NCBI GenBank assembly: GCA_003508835.1
Contig: PUFA01000027.1
Location: 2,604,001-2,668,000 of the forward strand
Length of the DNA: 64,000 nt
Direction: 5' to 3'
DNA from: Eonycteris spelaea
Lineage: Eukaryota > Chordata > Mammalia > Chiroptera > Pteropodidae
Below, piece after piece: positions 1 to 11,560 of the stretch (position 1 is its first letter; every line of letters begins with the position of its first letter). The translations under genes were made by a program, and so were the position numbers. The notes beneath the pieces are model-generated. The model ran no database searches and was not told the origin of the DNA. It was given only the letters and a program-made list of their open reading frames with translations.

Positions 1-594
1 GCCACTTGTCTCTCTCCTATTCACATCCTTGACAGCTTCGGACTTCTAGACACTGAATATGGGGGAGCCTACTGGTTTCTCAACAAAAAGGATGGAAGCG
101 TAGGCCCGGGTTACACAGAATCACCAACAGGAGGCGGCAACCACTATATATGTTGTCAACGCGTATCTTATATAAAGTTTCTGATTAAAGTATCAATCCA
201 TATGTATGTGGAATCATGGAACTCAAATAGAGAACGTAAAAAACCTAAATGTCAAGACCTTAAATTTCTTGAAATGATTCCTCAATCAAGCAATAAAATA
301 AAAATAAATGGATAAAATATGCAAAATATATAGATGGAATAAAAATTTTAAATAAATAAAATATAAAAAAGCAACAAAACATACACTCTCTCTCACATTT
401 ACGAGTTGCAGCAGTGATTTAAAGGGGAAAACATGGATACTTAGGCTGCAGCAGCAGCAGCAGTAATATTAGTGATGTGGATACTATCGCTGACAATCGT
501 GGGTGGTCAAAGGAAGTCAACAATAAAATAAATGTATAGATTCTAACACAATTCTGTGCGACTTACATGAATGAAGTCACTTAATTCTTAACAC

Positions 595-880
595 AGTTCG
601 AAAAAGTAGGGACCAGATCCCTATTTGAGAGATGAGAAAACTGGCTCGAGGCGAAGCAACTCCCCTGAGGCTCAGCACCCAGCCAGGTGCCACCACACAA
701 CGGGCAGCGCTCTCACCCACTCTTGTACTTTTCTCAGTAAAGGGCGAAGAGACCTGTGTTTCTCTCTTAGCAATAAGACTGCATGACCGTTGACAAGTCG
801 GTCCATCTCTAAAGGCCTCAGTCATCTTATCCAGGAAATAAAGATGGGACCAGATGACCTTGGCGGTCCTGCAGATTCCA
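595..880. repeat. Degraded MIR-like fragments
   Basis: The part around 600-705 resembles an inverted MIR core, and 775-880 resembles a plus-strand MIR core (degraded 'tgacc..gacaag..cctcagt..atc' pattern). Both are heavily diverged. The call rests on the order of short words rather than an alignment. Confidence 0.3.
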
Positions 881-1354
881 GAAGAAGGTGCAGATACGTC
901 AGGAGGTCACAGCAGCAGTTTTCGTCGAGATCCCGCATCACTCATTTGGGTGTCAATTTTATGCAACTTACTATTATGCCCATTTGACTGTACAAAAACA
1001 GTGATGATGATGATTACCATCTGCCTTTTTCAGAGATAAACTACATGGATAAAAGAAAATTCAGATGTATTTGGAAAGTTTAATACGGGGTATTTTTCAG
1101 AGTCGACCTAGGTTTGCACAAGGGACTGATGATTACGCTTTGCTAATAGGTCAACAATCTTGGTTTAATTGTACAATATCATTTCTAGATATGCAGACTG
1201 CTTGCTTTTAAAACTGAAGTTAAATAAGGGCTGTGCATAACTTCTAGTTAAGCAAATCATGTTTTCTTGTCTTTTCTTTATAAAAGAGAGGATTTTGCTT
1301 CCATCCTTTGTGGCCATCAACAGCTTCAAATTCTTTCAGTAGAAAACTGCTAGG

Positions 1355-1406
1355 TGTTTTTGGTTTGGTTTTGTTTTTGTTTTGGTTTTGTTTTGTTTTG
1401 TTTTTG
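1355..1406. repeat. (TTTTG)n simple repeat
   Basis: Irregular tandem TTTTG/TTTGG units over about 50 bp; low-complexity tract in PON2 intron 1. Confidence 0.85.
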
Positions 1407-2464
1407 CCTGGCAGGACTATTCGTTCCCTACTCACTGATGGACTTCTGGATGTCAGGATGGCAAACCTTATCAGCTGACAAACCTAAAACCATTCTCACC
1501 CACTTCCTTCCTTGACCCTTTCCACTGTAGAGGCGGGCAAGCCAAATATTTGCTTTCCCAGACTCCTTTGTATTTAGAGATAATCATATGACCTAGGCTT
1601 TTGGGAAAGATATTTTTGTTTCTGAAAAAAAAAAGGCAGAGACAAGAAAAGAGCTAAGTGGCGTCACTCTTTCTCCCTACTTTATGATGTGACCACAAAT
1701 ACAGTGCCTGGGACTACAACAACTAGTCAGCACCCGTAACATGGCAAGTATGAGGTCATGAAGCCATTAGCAAAGGATCTAAGAACAAAAACATAAGATT
1801 GACTCAATGGACAAGTTCTAAAATGACTCACCTACAGAGCTTTAATCATCTGAGAAAAATGAGCCCCTATTTGTATAAGCTCCCATTAATCTGATGTATG
1901 CCTTGCAGCTGAAAGCATTCCTAAATGATAATAGATCTAGGAAGTTTGGAGAATATACAAGAGAGAGCTATACAAACTTCTTTGGACTAGCAAATCAATA
2001 AGCCTAAATGCATTCATGCTAAGAAAAAAAAAAAAAGATAAATGGTACAAATACAAATGAGTGATATTTTTGCTACAGCCTATTTGCCCCTTAACAGTAT
2101 ATGTCCATCGCATGCTTATGATGGACCAGGTCAGAGATGGCATGGCTGTTGCCACTCTGCTGTCATGTAGATATTGCTAATCGATCACAGCATGCTTCCC
2201 TGTAACCCAAAGCTAGCCTCAGACACAATGTTCCAGGCAAACACTACCAGCCTATTAAAATGGACACTTAAGATGAAAGCTATTTGCCTTCTCTGTTCTA
2301 GGATCATTTTGTTTTTCTCACTTCTATTTTTCATTAAAATTTGGTTATTTTCCTTTCAGTTACAAGTACATGATAGGCATAATACAGGAAAAAATATACA
2401 CTGCCCACCTTCAGCTTAGCCAGCGATCATTCCCCCAAATGATGGCCACCAAAAAGGTGTACAT

Positions 2465-2997
2465 CAGGGTTCTTAATCTGAGGTCCAGTGACCTTCAAGG
2501 AGTCTGTGGGTAAAATTAAGGGATCCATGAACTTGAATGGGGAAAAATACATTTTTAATGTAAACTTCTAACTGAAATTGATGATGAGTGTAGGCAACAA
2601 ACCATAAACTTTCTACTATTAGTATTTTAACTCTGTCATTAGAAAATAGAAATTAAAGACATCGTTATATCACATGTCAGTTGTTTTAAACATTTCAGAA
2701 TACCATTTATACTCATTGCTACTTCAAAATATCTACTGTTAGATATTCACTTACCTCTAGATCTCTTTAAGGCTTTAATAAAGAAGTCCATGTTATTATA
2801 TCATACATTAGATTTTTAAAATAGTTCAGCAACAGTATTCAAGTATTTAAATTTGCATTAACTTAAATTGTATTTAAGTTTGTTTTGTAATTCTGTGTGT
2901 TTCGTTTTATGCATTTACAAACATGATGCTGAAAAGAAGTCAAATCTTCATCAAACCGCCAAAGGGATCTACGGCATAAAAAGTCCAAGAACCCCTG
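2465..2997. mobile_element. hAT-Charlie-type DNA transposon relic
   Basis: The left end reads CAGGGTTCTTAATCTGAGG and the right end, reverse-complemented, begins CAGGGGTTCTTGGACTTTT. These are the terminal inverted repeats of Charlie-type elements. The internal 'ttttatgcatttacaaacatgatgctgaaaagaagtc' type of sequence near the right end also fits. It has no intact reading frame. The 8-bp flanks do not match well, so the target duplication has decayed. Confidence 0.7.
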
Positions 2998-3019
2998 CTC
3001 GCACGTCACCCACCATCAT

Positions 3020-3225
3020 CACAGGTAACTTTTACTGAGCACTTACTGTGTGTCTGGCATTGTTCTAGCACTTTATAAGAATGATTTCATTATATTTCAC
3101 AGTCCCACTATGGAACAGGTAGTATTATTATCCCCGTCCTATAGTTTAGGACACTGAGACACAGAAAGGTGAAATAAAAAGCTAAGGTCTCAGGTAAATA
3201 GCGGGGCTCATAGTCAAGCTAGCTG
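3020..3225 (-). repeat. MIR SINE, inverted
   Basis: Reads as the reverse complement of the MIR core: 'actgagcacttactgtgtgtctggcattgttctagcac', then 'ggtagtattattatcccc' and 'gacactgagacacagaaaggt'. Confidence 0.85.
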
Positions 3226-3480
3226 GCCACAAAGCATGAGCCAGTGGTCACTGCCATTAAATCGATCAATGTTTCTTTCACTCGGGAAGCAGCGCTGCCC
3301 ATCCAGAGTGGAAGGAGATGGGGGCCATTGGTTGCCATCTTGCCTCCGTGGGTGGCAGCAGTAACAGGGCACCAGGCGGTGGCACCAACATATCTTGAGC
3401 AAACTGCAGCACAGTGTCTGTTACCACCAGGCGTTGCTTTGTCCCAAATCTCACTGCCTCTGAGTTTACAAGCCACTGAT

Positions 3481-3549
3481 GGGGCTTTATCTTTTAAATA
3501 CAGACTTAAATACAGACAAACAGGGGCTTTATCTTTTATATACAGAGTT
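3481..3549 (+). repeat. Short direct duplication, 42-bp offset
   Basis: A 27-bp segment starting GGGGCTTTATCTTTT at 3481 recurs at 3523 with about two mismatches. Small tandem-type duplication in intronic DNA. Confidence 0.7.
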
Positions 3550-3695
3550 GTAAAACCCTTTGGAATTTACCCCTTGGGCCCCTATAATGCTTCTTGCACT
3601 TAGTAACCAAGAATTTGTGCCTAAGCACGCAAAGCTAGGAAAAGTCTGTTCCAATGTCAGAAAAGCTAGGGGGCTGGTGGGGAGCTGGGGCAAAT

Positions 3696-3955
3696 TGTAT
3701 TTGGAATCAGAAGACCTGGCTTTGAGTACAGGTTCGCACTAATTACCTGTTGGACTAACTAGTTAGCCTCTCCCAGCCTCGGTTTTTACATGTATAATAT
3801 AGAGAGTCATGTATGAAGACTGAATGGAGTCATAAATGTAAAAGAGTTTTACTTTCCAAATGTCAGTAAATGTACATTTTAGTTTAATATAAAGAATATT
3901 TGATGCTTCTGACACAGTGACCAGCACGTTGCAGTCCCACAATAAATAATAAGCG
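3696..3955 (+). repeat. MIR SINE, plus strand
   Basis: Begins 'ttggaatcagaagacctggctttgagt' and passes through the MIR core ('cagcctcggtttttacatgtat') to a tail resembling the MIR 3' end ('aataaataataagcg'). Old and diverged, but the order is preserved. Confidence 0.75.
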
Positions 3956-4583
3956 TGGTGGTTTAAGAAAAAAGCCTGACCCTTGAGAAATATTCAGAAG
4001 CAGACTGGATAGCTTCTTGATGGAGCTCTCGTAAAAAGTGTGAGGCAAGAAGCAGAACTTTTGGGGGGAGTTCCTGCTCACCTACAGGCTTCTGATGCAT
4101 TCAAGTCTTGTGATTCATTTAAAGGTATATACTTGGCAACAAGGAGCAACTGGCCTGGGGATATCTGTGTACTTCTCTTTTCCCTTTTATTGCTCAATAA
4201 GAGAGAAGTGGAAAAGTTCTGGGAACCTTAGACAGTTACAGTTCAGAAGGAAAAGAAACAACTCTGATTCTATTTATACACCTGAGACATACTTATGCTA
4301 AAAAATATTCCTGTTTAGTTGAGATTTAAGTGGACACCGTGGGGGAGAGAAATAACTTGAGTGCTGAAGTACCATCTCTAAAAAATAGAATAATGAAATA
4401 GAAGGCCCCAGATTACAGCAAAAAACAAACAAAAAGACAGGTTTTGAAGAGTCTTTCCTTAAGGGGAGGTGGGAACATGCTGCTTTTCGAAAGAGATTTT
4501 AAGGATCTGAAAGGAGAAATGCGGTGCATTTGAGCATGTCACCAAACTCTGTAAAAAGTAGGTACTTGACGTTCTGCAATCAT

Positions 4584-4780
4584 AGGGTCACCAGATAAAA
4601 TACAAGATGCCCAGTTAAATTTGAATTTCAGAAAAATAATAAATGATATTCTAGTATAAGTATGTCCCTGGTATTGCATGGGATACACTTATAATAATAA
4701 TTTAAAAAGTGATTCGTCGTTTATCTGAAATGCAAATTTACCTGGGCATCCTGCCTTTTTCTTTGCTAAATCTACCACCT
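4584..4780. mobile_element. Palindromic ancient repeat (MITE-like or L1M 3'-UTR segment)
   Basis: The left arm (agggtcaccagataaaatac, continuing to about 4650) is matched by an inverted right arm ending near 4780, so about 70 bp on each side can pair. The same foldback is common in mammalian genomes. I am unsure whether it is classed as a DNA transposon or as part of an L1M 3' UTR. Confidence 0.6.
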
Positions 4781-5879
4781 AACACTCATCTCAACACTCT
4801 CACATTAGCAGATTTGAGGTTTCAACTGTCCAATGAAGTTACCACCCTATAAAGTCATTGCTCAATAAAGTATATTCTAGTCAAGTCTTATAAAGAAAAG
4901 ATGCATTAAACTGTAAATTACCTATCAGGTGCAGTCTATGTAAATTAGCTTGATTTCCTTTTTCTTAGGTTTGCAAGGATAACATTGATCATTTAAAGGG
5001 CTTTAATATAAAACCTTAAGATTAATAACAAAAAGAATTGTTAACTAAGAAAACTTCAACTTATAGAAACACCGGTGATTCGAAGTTCAGGGACAATTGA
5101 ATGAGTTCATGAATTTAGTGATCTTGCCTTTGAAACTGACGGCTGGTCAGATCGTATAAAATCATCCAACTCAAAAATGTTCTGCAGAGGGGAATTGGGC
5201 ATTTACGTAACATGTAAATTAGGTCAGCATGTCTATTTCCTATCTGTAAGCATGCCTACTCTAATTCTAACCACATCCCACCCTACAGCACACACGCACA
5301 CTGCTCCTTCTCCTGTATCCTGTATCTGCAGGTGAAACTACAATTACTAGACAGTAGGGCTGAAAGCTGGTATCACCTATGACTCCCCCTTGATTTCTGG
5401 GTTTCCGGAGTTTGGGCCCCTGTTATTTTCTCCAACTACTACAATAACTTAACTAGTCTCCTCCATGTCTAAATTTGCTCTCTGTTCCAGAACTTACCAA
5501 CTCCAACTGCATATTAGACTTATCAGGAGAATTTTTAAAAATAAAAAATACTCAAGCCTGAGCCCTACCCAGACTGACTGAAGCAGAATGTCTAGAGGGA
5601 GGGTCCAGACACCAGGCCTCAGCAGACCCTACTGTGCAGCCAGGACTGAGAGTTCCTGCCCTACATCAATCCATCCTTTCAGGTCATCTCTACACAGCGC
5701 TCCTATTTCAAACGAAGAAACAAACAAAAATATACAACAAACGTCAAGAGTTCTCCTTTGCCTATGCAAGCAGGCCCCAATTTTGTAACATATTTAACCA
5801 TCTAAAAATTCTATCCTTTCCCACCCCTACTTTTTCATACCTTGACTTTATCCTCCCTTCGAATCGTCCTGTTGCTAGT

Positions 5880-6200
5880 CTCCAAACTTCCCCACCTTAT
5901 TCCCTTTGCTCAAGCTGCCCTCTACACCTGGGAGGGCCTCCTTCGCCCCCATATGAGTTTCACCCATCCTTCAAGGCCAGTGTCCAAAGTCTCTTTCTCA
6001 TGAACTCCACCTTTAGGAAATGTAATCCTTCCTTTTACCCTGCAGAGGTTGGTTGTACCTGCCCCAGACATCAAATTTATACGTTTTATTTCTCTCCTAC
6101 CCTGATCTGAGGTAAACTCCTTAAGGGTGAGGACTGCACTTTACCCTATTAGAGGAGCCTAGGAAAACATCATACATAGGAAGTGTTCGATATTTCCAGA
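5880..6200 (+). repeat. L2 LINE 3' fragment
   Basis: Contains the L2 3'-region order: a 'cccatccttcaaggccagtgtccaaagtc' type segment, then 'aaactccttaagggtgaggactgc' and a 'cataggaagtgttcgata' tail. No open frame is retained; the long ORF across it is chance. Confidence 0.6.
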
Positions 6201-6774
6201 ATTCTTTTGCATGAGGTTTATAACATTTGAATGGGTTAAAATTTAGGAACTATGATGTCTATCTACCCGTGGTTTTTCATTATAACTAAAATGTGAGATG
6301 AAGTAGGCTTGTTCTCTTTGGCATTCTGCCTTCAGGGTTCCCGGGTGCAGAGGCAAATAAAGAAGAGATGCAAGAACAGTAGCTGAATATTCTCAAAATA
6401 TTCTTTGATCCCAGCGCCAAGATTAGAGAGCTTCTCAAACTATGCAGGGAAGAGATGGAGAACAACTTTATTAAGGAGGGAGGCTGGTTTGCATAACAAA
6501 GAGAAGCAGCTCAAATGACCTGAAACAAATCTTTATAATTAAAGTTTCAACGCATGAGGAATCATCTTGTTTTCAGGTTAAAGAACTAGGTTTGTCCCTG
6601 ACTACTTGCAAAAGCACTTGCTAGTCAATTTAGGCAGAAAAGAACTTTGTAAGCAGCAGAGTTAAAAACTTTCTAGCAAGTCTCGAGATTCAGCCCAAAC
6701 TGCTGGGTTTTGCTGGAAATTGGAGATGAAGTGAGGGGTCAGCTAGCTGGGGAACAGAGCAAACAGGAGTTCCT

Positions 6775-7190
6775 CACCCGCCACGGTCCCCGGCGCCGAG
6801 GAGCCCTCCACGGCCTTCGCCCTCTCCCGCAGCCCGCGGCCACCTGAGTCTGGGGACCTGCGGGCCGGGAGGCGCCGGTGGAGGGCGTCCCGGAGCCTGG
6901 CAGCCGGGTCGCGTGCCGATGGCTCGGTCCGAGAGGGCACCACCTACCTGAGCGCCAGGAGCCTCTCGCCCAGCAGCGCCAGCGCTATCCCCAGCAAGCT
7001 CAGACCCACCAGCCGCCCCATGGTGCAGGAGCCCCTCGCTCGGGCCTGGCCGGGGAGCACTGTGGGTGGCGCCCGCGTCCGGCTCCGGCCGCGCGGGGTC
7101 GCGCTCCGCCCCATCTCCCGGCCAGCCTGGCGCCCGGCCTAGGGACGCGGCGGCCCCCCCTCGGCCCGACTTTGTCACACAAACCTGCTT
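6775..7190 (-). promoter_or_regulatory. PON2: PON2 CpG-island promoter and 5' UTR
   Basis: A sharply GC-rich, CpG-dense block in otherwise AT-rich DNA, spanning PON2 exon 1. No TATA box is visible upstream of the ATG on the minus strand. A GC box (GGGGCGG on the minus strand, 7106-7112) lies about 90 bp upstream of the start codon and is a plausible Sp1 site. The transcription start should lie between the ATG and about 7200, but the exact base cannot be read from sequence. The long ORFs on both strands here are a by-product of high GC content. Confidence 0.8.
6948..7021 (-). CDS. PON2: PON2 exon 1 coding part (paraoxonase 2)
   Basis: First coding exon of paraoxonase 2, a calcium-dependent lactonase and intracellular antioxidant enzyme of ER, mitochondrial and plasma membranes. 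Seen: on the minus strand an ATG at 7021-7019 opens a 74-nt reading frame encoding MGRLVGLSLLGIALALLGER followed by LLAL and a split Arg codon, then a donor (CAG then GTAGGT) at 6947. The length of 74 nt and the split after two bases of codon 25 fit the paraoxonase family. The hydrophobic stretch at residues 4-17 is the retained, uncleaved N-terminal signal anchor typical of PON proteins. It matches remembered human PON2 except near residues 6-8. Exon 2 is not visible in 1-6947, so the rest of the gene lies to the left. The neighbour ASB4 on the plus strand supports the assignment. This is a partial gene; no catalytic or calcium-binding residue falls in this exon. Confidence 0.95.
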
Positions 7191-7552
7191 CCCCAGACAC
7201 TTTCCCCGGGACAGTGAAACTCTAAATTCTTCACCTCCTTTCCCAAACAATATTGCCAAAAGAAACTTAGGCCCCTCACGTACTTTTCTCATTTTCCTAA
7301 TCTTCAAAGACAGTCTTTACTCCATATTCCAGTAAGAAAGAAACTTATAAAGTTTCAAAATTATTTTTATTATGAGAAGGGATACTGGGTCATGTCTTGT
7401 GTATTTCATGTTGGAATCGCTATTATTATAACAGGAATTAGATGGGAGGAAAGAAACATCCTATTTCTAGTAATGTTTCATCTAGACTAGAGACCTAAGG
7501 ACATGGACGCTTCTTTTTGATCTAAACTCAGTTTACGTAAATAAGAATAGTG

Positions 7553-7587
7553 TTTTCTTTCTTCTTTCTTTCTTTTCTTTCTTCTTT

Positions 7588-7643
<56 letters not shown>

Positions 7644-7660
7644 TTCCTTCCTTCCTTCTT
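7553..7660. repeat. Uninterrupted 108-nt polypyrimidine tract with (CT)n core
   Basis: Every base from 7553 to 7660 on the plus strand is C or T: CTTT-type units, about 24 CT repeats, then CCTT units. It lies about 530 bp upstream of the PON2 start codon. Such tracts can form triplex (H-DNA) and are usually length-polymorphic. Confidence 0.95.
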
Positions 7661-8787
7661 GCTTGCTTCTTTCTTTTTTCCTTAAACAACCATAACTTGA
7701 ATAAAGAAAAAAAGTTTAAAAGGGAAATTTACCCAATCAGATTGAGACAGTTACAGTTAGGTGAATATGCCTGAAATAAGCTTCTCATGGTTGCCAGTGT
7801 TTAACTGCCACCATGCAGTATGTAGGCAGGAAAGGTCACAATTGCCCATTTTCAAGAAATATCGGTTTTATAAACAACCAGTAAATAAAAGTAGACACAA
7901 GTGTCTTAAATGCTATTCTTCTACTTGTGCATGTGTGTATTTCAGATTCCATTCTAGGGGAGATGAGATTATATTGGATGGTAGATACAGGGCTAAATAG
8001 TTGTCCTTGTGTCACAGGCCCCTCCAGACATCTTCTCAAAATAATATTTATAAATGCATACAATAAAACACACAAGATTGCTAAGGAGAACAATTATACT
8101 CAAACGCCATTATCAAAATTCTTTTAAAAGTTTGTGCTATAGTAATACACTCATGTAATGTGTGATACATTATTAACACATTAAATAAACAAGATTTAGC
8201 ATCTTTCAAATGGTGATGAATGTATATATTATTTCAAGACACTTGCAAAACTGTAATGAAATAATGAAAATAACTATTTCTATTAGTGACAAAGTCACAA
8301 ATACTACTAATGCTCTTGAGGTTTGTTTTCTACTTTCATTGAATTCCGTTAAGAGACATGCTAAATTCCATTTGAAATCAATATTTTTCTCTTATCCAAG
8401 GGACTACTTTGGTTAAGAATTCTGCCATAGTTACCCTATGCCCAAATGTAGGGATGGGATCTCTTCTCTAGGGACATTTTTTTAGTGTCAATTTTTAAAG
8501 AAGAGAAGAACCTCACATATGAATTTGGAATTTAGAATGAGGACTTAAAAAGTGGGCCTGGTACTATTGCCATATCTTCTGTCTTAGATCTGAGAATGTT
8601 TTCTTAAGATTCTGGATAGTGGCAAGGATATAAAAAAACTATGTCTCTTGGACTTTAGGACAGAAGCCAGACTTCAAAGTCTTCCCACAAGAGCCACAAA
8701 ACTAGGAAATCTTAAATGTAAATAAGATTATCTTGTGCGCTATTCTTCATCTATTCTCTGTGTCGATTTCTCTTTTGCTATTCCAAG

Positions 8788-8827
8788 TTTGTTGTTGCTG
8801 TTGTTGTTATTGTTGTTGTTGTTGTTT
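8788..8827. repeat. (TTG)n microsatellite
   Basis: About 40 bp of GTT/TTG units with two interruptions. Confidence 0.9.
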
Positions 8828-10361
8828 GTCAAGTCACATTCTTAATAATTCAACCCAGTTCAGCTGAAATTAAAGGGTTGAAGGTCTGTATCTTTTGGGA
8901 TGCAATCAAGATAGCAAAACACAGCTCTTAGGCAGATTCCTTCTTCTTCCTTTGCCTATGGTAAACATCATTAATTGATTCTAACAGTGTTTCTCACCAA
9001 ACTTAGGCTTTTCCTCACAATCTTTCAATCAACAAAAGAGACATAAAATCCCTGAGGTAGCCACTGATAGACCTCAATTCAGGATGAAGCTGAGTTGCCG
9101 TTGATGTTGGGCCACCAATGGGAACAATGTTTATGACAGAGGCATTTGTGGTAATGAACTTTCTCTGGGCTTTCAGGTCCAGTGAAACCTACCTAACCTC
9201 AGTGTCAGAGAATGTTGGAGACACCTCAGTTTAATTTTATGAATGTGATCAGTGAGTTCCCTCAAACTTGATCTCCTAATTCTTCATTACTCTCTGTGAA
9301 AAGTAGCTCCACACCTCTCTTTCTGAGTGTTGCTGTTGAAAAATCTTCTGCAGAAGTAGCCTCCTTCTAACCCCCACCCGCACCACTATGCTAGCACTAG
9401 GAATTGCCATTTCTCACAAGGGAATGGGTAAGAGAGAGGTTTTCTGATTTGGAAATCAGAAGCCTTTCTTCTCCATTGCAAAAGGATGAAGAAAACTGTT
9501 TATCAACTTTTATAGTACATCTTAGTTATTAAATTGTATAGTGTAGCTTAGCAATCTTTTGATGTAACTGGGTTTATAGGCCACACCAAGAATTTAACCC
9601 CAGGTTTCTATAATTTCATGGGAAAATTGTTTCTGACTCTTAAATAACCAAATTACCCAACAAAACAAACTTGTTCTGAAACTTATTTGTATGCTGATAA
9701 CTCCTTACACTTGGTATGAAACAGTCTTTCTAAAATAATGACATATAACTAGTTTATATTAGAAATTTAATGGTTCTTAAGCAAAATTTTAGAAATAATA
9801 ATAACTTTTGTCAATTCTTCTCAAGCCATGTGCAGTGAAGGACAGGTTTTTTTTGCCTTTGTAAAGTACAATGAAAATAAATTACTAGAAAATGAAGTAA
9901 AAAATCAGACATACATAATACAAGCCCAAATCTTTTATTATTTGATTCAACAGACGTAAAATTACTTTGTCAAATTTCTATAACAGTTTCTAAATGTCAT
10001 TCTCAAATTTTTATACTTATCTCACCATAGACCAGAAACAAAGGATTTACAGACTGAAAATGGTTGTTGGAGCACTGTCAGTGGACTGCCTTTCACAATT
10101 GTACTTTTAACTCCTTAAAGTTCTCTGCAGTGTATTATTATATGCAATGTTTATTATGTGACTCATGATTATTGCCATTATATGTAGCATGTGATGGGGA
10201 GTTGATCTCCATATGCCTTTTATTTCCTCCCTTTCCTTACTTTTGTCTTAAAAAGGGGGCAAATCTTTTAACACAAAAATGTATTCAAGAGATATTATAA
10301 AAGTAGTTATTATCAGTAAAAGAAAGACCTGCTTTGTAGACACTTCACTCTAGGGTTTTTT

Positions 10362-10375
10362 GGGGGGGGGGGGGG
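10362..10375. repeat. G14 homopolymer
   Basis: Fourteen consecutive G residues preceded by a T run; the length may be affected by sequencing error. Confidence 0.85.
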
Positions 10376-10929
10376 TAAAGGAGACCGTTTCCCTCTTCCC
10401 TACCAAGCCATTTTCTGAGAATTCCAATATATTGAAATGTGAAGAAATGCAATAATAGAAAATGGTTGTATATATTTTTAACATTTATGGTTAAGAAAAT
10501 AACATTGAACAATGTGAACTAGCTGTTTGAAGAAGTCAAAAACACAAAATACAATGTAATATAGTAGTCACAAAATAATTATGCAATTTATCTAAAAATC
10601 TTTATTCCTGGTTTACTACAGGAGTGATCCAATATAAGAAGATTTATATTAAGAACCCATTTCCACCCTTAGTATATCTTCTGTTAATTGTCAAATAATA
10701 GAATTGCTATTCCTTTTCTATTCATGTGAAGAACAGAGATGAATGAGCTGACAGTGAGTTGTAGAAACTGATCTCCTGTCAACTCTAATGAGGGAGTCTT
10801 TAAAACTAGGTTGCTTTTCATACTTTACTTCAGTTAACAAGCAGTAATTTGGAATTCAAAACTCACTGCCTCACTTCCAATATTTATATAATCTCATTAA
10901 GCCTTTATTACCATGACATGCGATCGCCA

Positions 10930-11560
10930 TGAGAGGCCCAGGCTTCCTAGGCAACTTCATCCTCCAGACTCTCTTCCCATATTGCTGGGTGCTTTCGCCC
11001 ATCTCCATGTTCCCTACCCCAACTTCCAAAACTCTTGTTGTAGCCTCTGGAACTCGTAGTCAAAACAAAATATCCTATGTCTTCAGCGTCCTCTCTAAAT
11101 ATTCTCTTCAACTTTCTGTATTAATTAGTGATCCCCAACCCTGAATGCTGGGGTTGTCCTAGAATGTTCTAGCTCCTGGCTCACAATCACTTTCTTTTAT
11201 ATTACACTGTCAATATTCTTGGTGGTTTAAACATCCATGTGCACAACCTTTCCAGACCCCATTTTTCAGGTCCATGACCTCCTTCCCTCCAGTGATCTTG
11301 TCTCTACCCCACTGAGTCACATTATTCCAAAGGTTACTTTAAGATGTTGCCATTGCCAGCAATTACACCTCCAAATTCTCGATTTTAGAGTATCATTTTA
11401 CAATAGCCTTCTCTTATCTTTTTAGTTCACTCCCTTTGTTCCTTTACTTTTGAAAATGCTTTCATCCCGTTTTGATGTCTGACTTCTTTTTAAAAAACCA
11501 TTCCCTTTCACTACACACATACTCCATTTAATTCTACTTCACAAAGCGCTGATTCTTTAT
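10930..11560 (+). repeat. L2 LINE, ORF2 endonuclease-region fragment
   Basis: The order of 'tttaaacatccatgtgcacaacc', 'catgacctccttccctccag', 'gatcttgtctctaccccactgagtcac' and 'attgccagcaattacacctc' follows the L2 ORF2 endonuclease part. The frame is broken, so it is a dead fossil. Confidence 0.6.

Larger units (their letters stand above)
1..6947 (-). other. PON2: PON2 intron 1 (partial)
   Basis: Sequence downstream of the PON2 exon 1 donor on the minus strand. I searched for a second PON exon and saw none, so this should all be intron 1. It holds MIR and L2 pieces, a Charlie-like hAT relic and a palindromic element, listed separately. Positions 1-594 are AT-rich with a short CAG run (449-463) and nothing I recognise. 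Positions 880-2460 hold only simple-sequence tracts. Positions 4780-5880 look like unique sequence. Confidence 0.75.

Noticed and set aside
3244..3603. 119-codon plus-strand ORF in PON2 intron 1
   Set aside because: It runs antisense to PON2, ends in a duplicated simple segment (3481-3549), and shows no domain or start context; left as chance.
5634..6110. 158-codon plus-strand ORF
   Set aside because: It crosses an L2 fragment and has no recognisable domain; proline- and serine-rich by chance from C-rich sequence.
1..6900. Possible PON2 exon 2
   Set aside because: I looked on the minus strand for a paraoxonase-like second exon with flanking splice sites and found no matching peptide.
6774..7307. 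Long ORFs (up to 177 codons) on both strands around the PON2 promoter
   Set aside because: They come from GC-rich CpG-island composition with few stop codons. Only the 74-nt exon 1 frame has a matching donor and family similarity.
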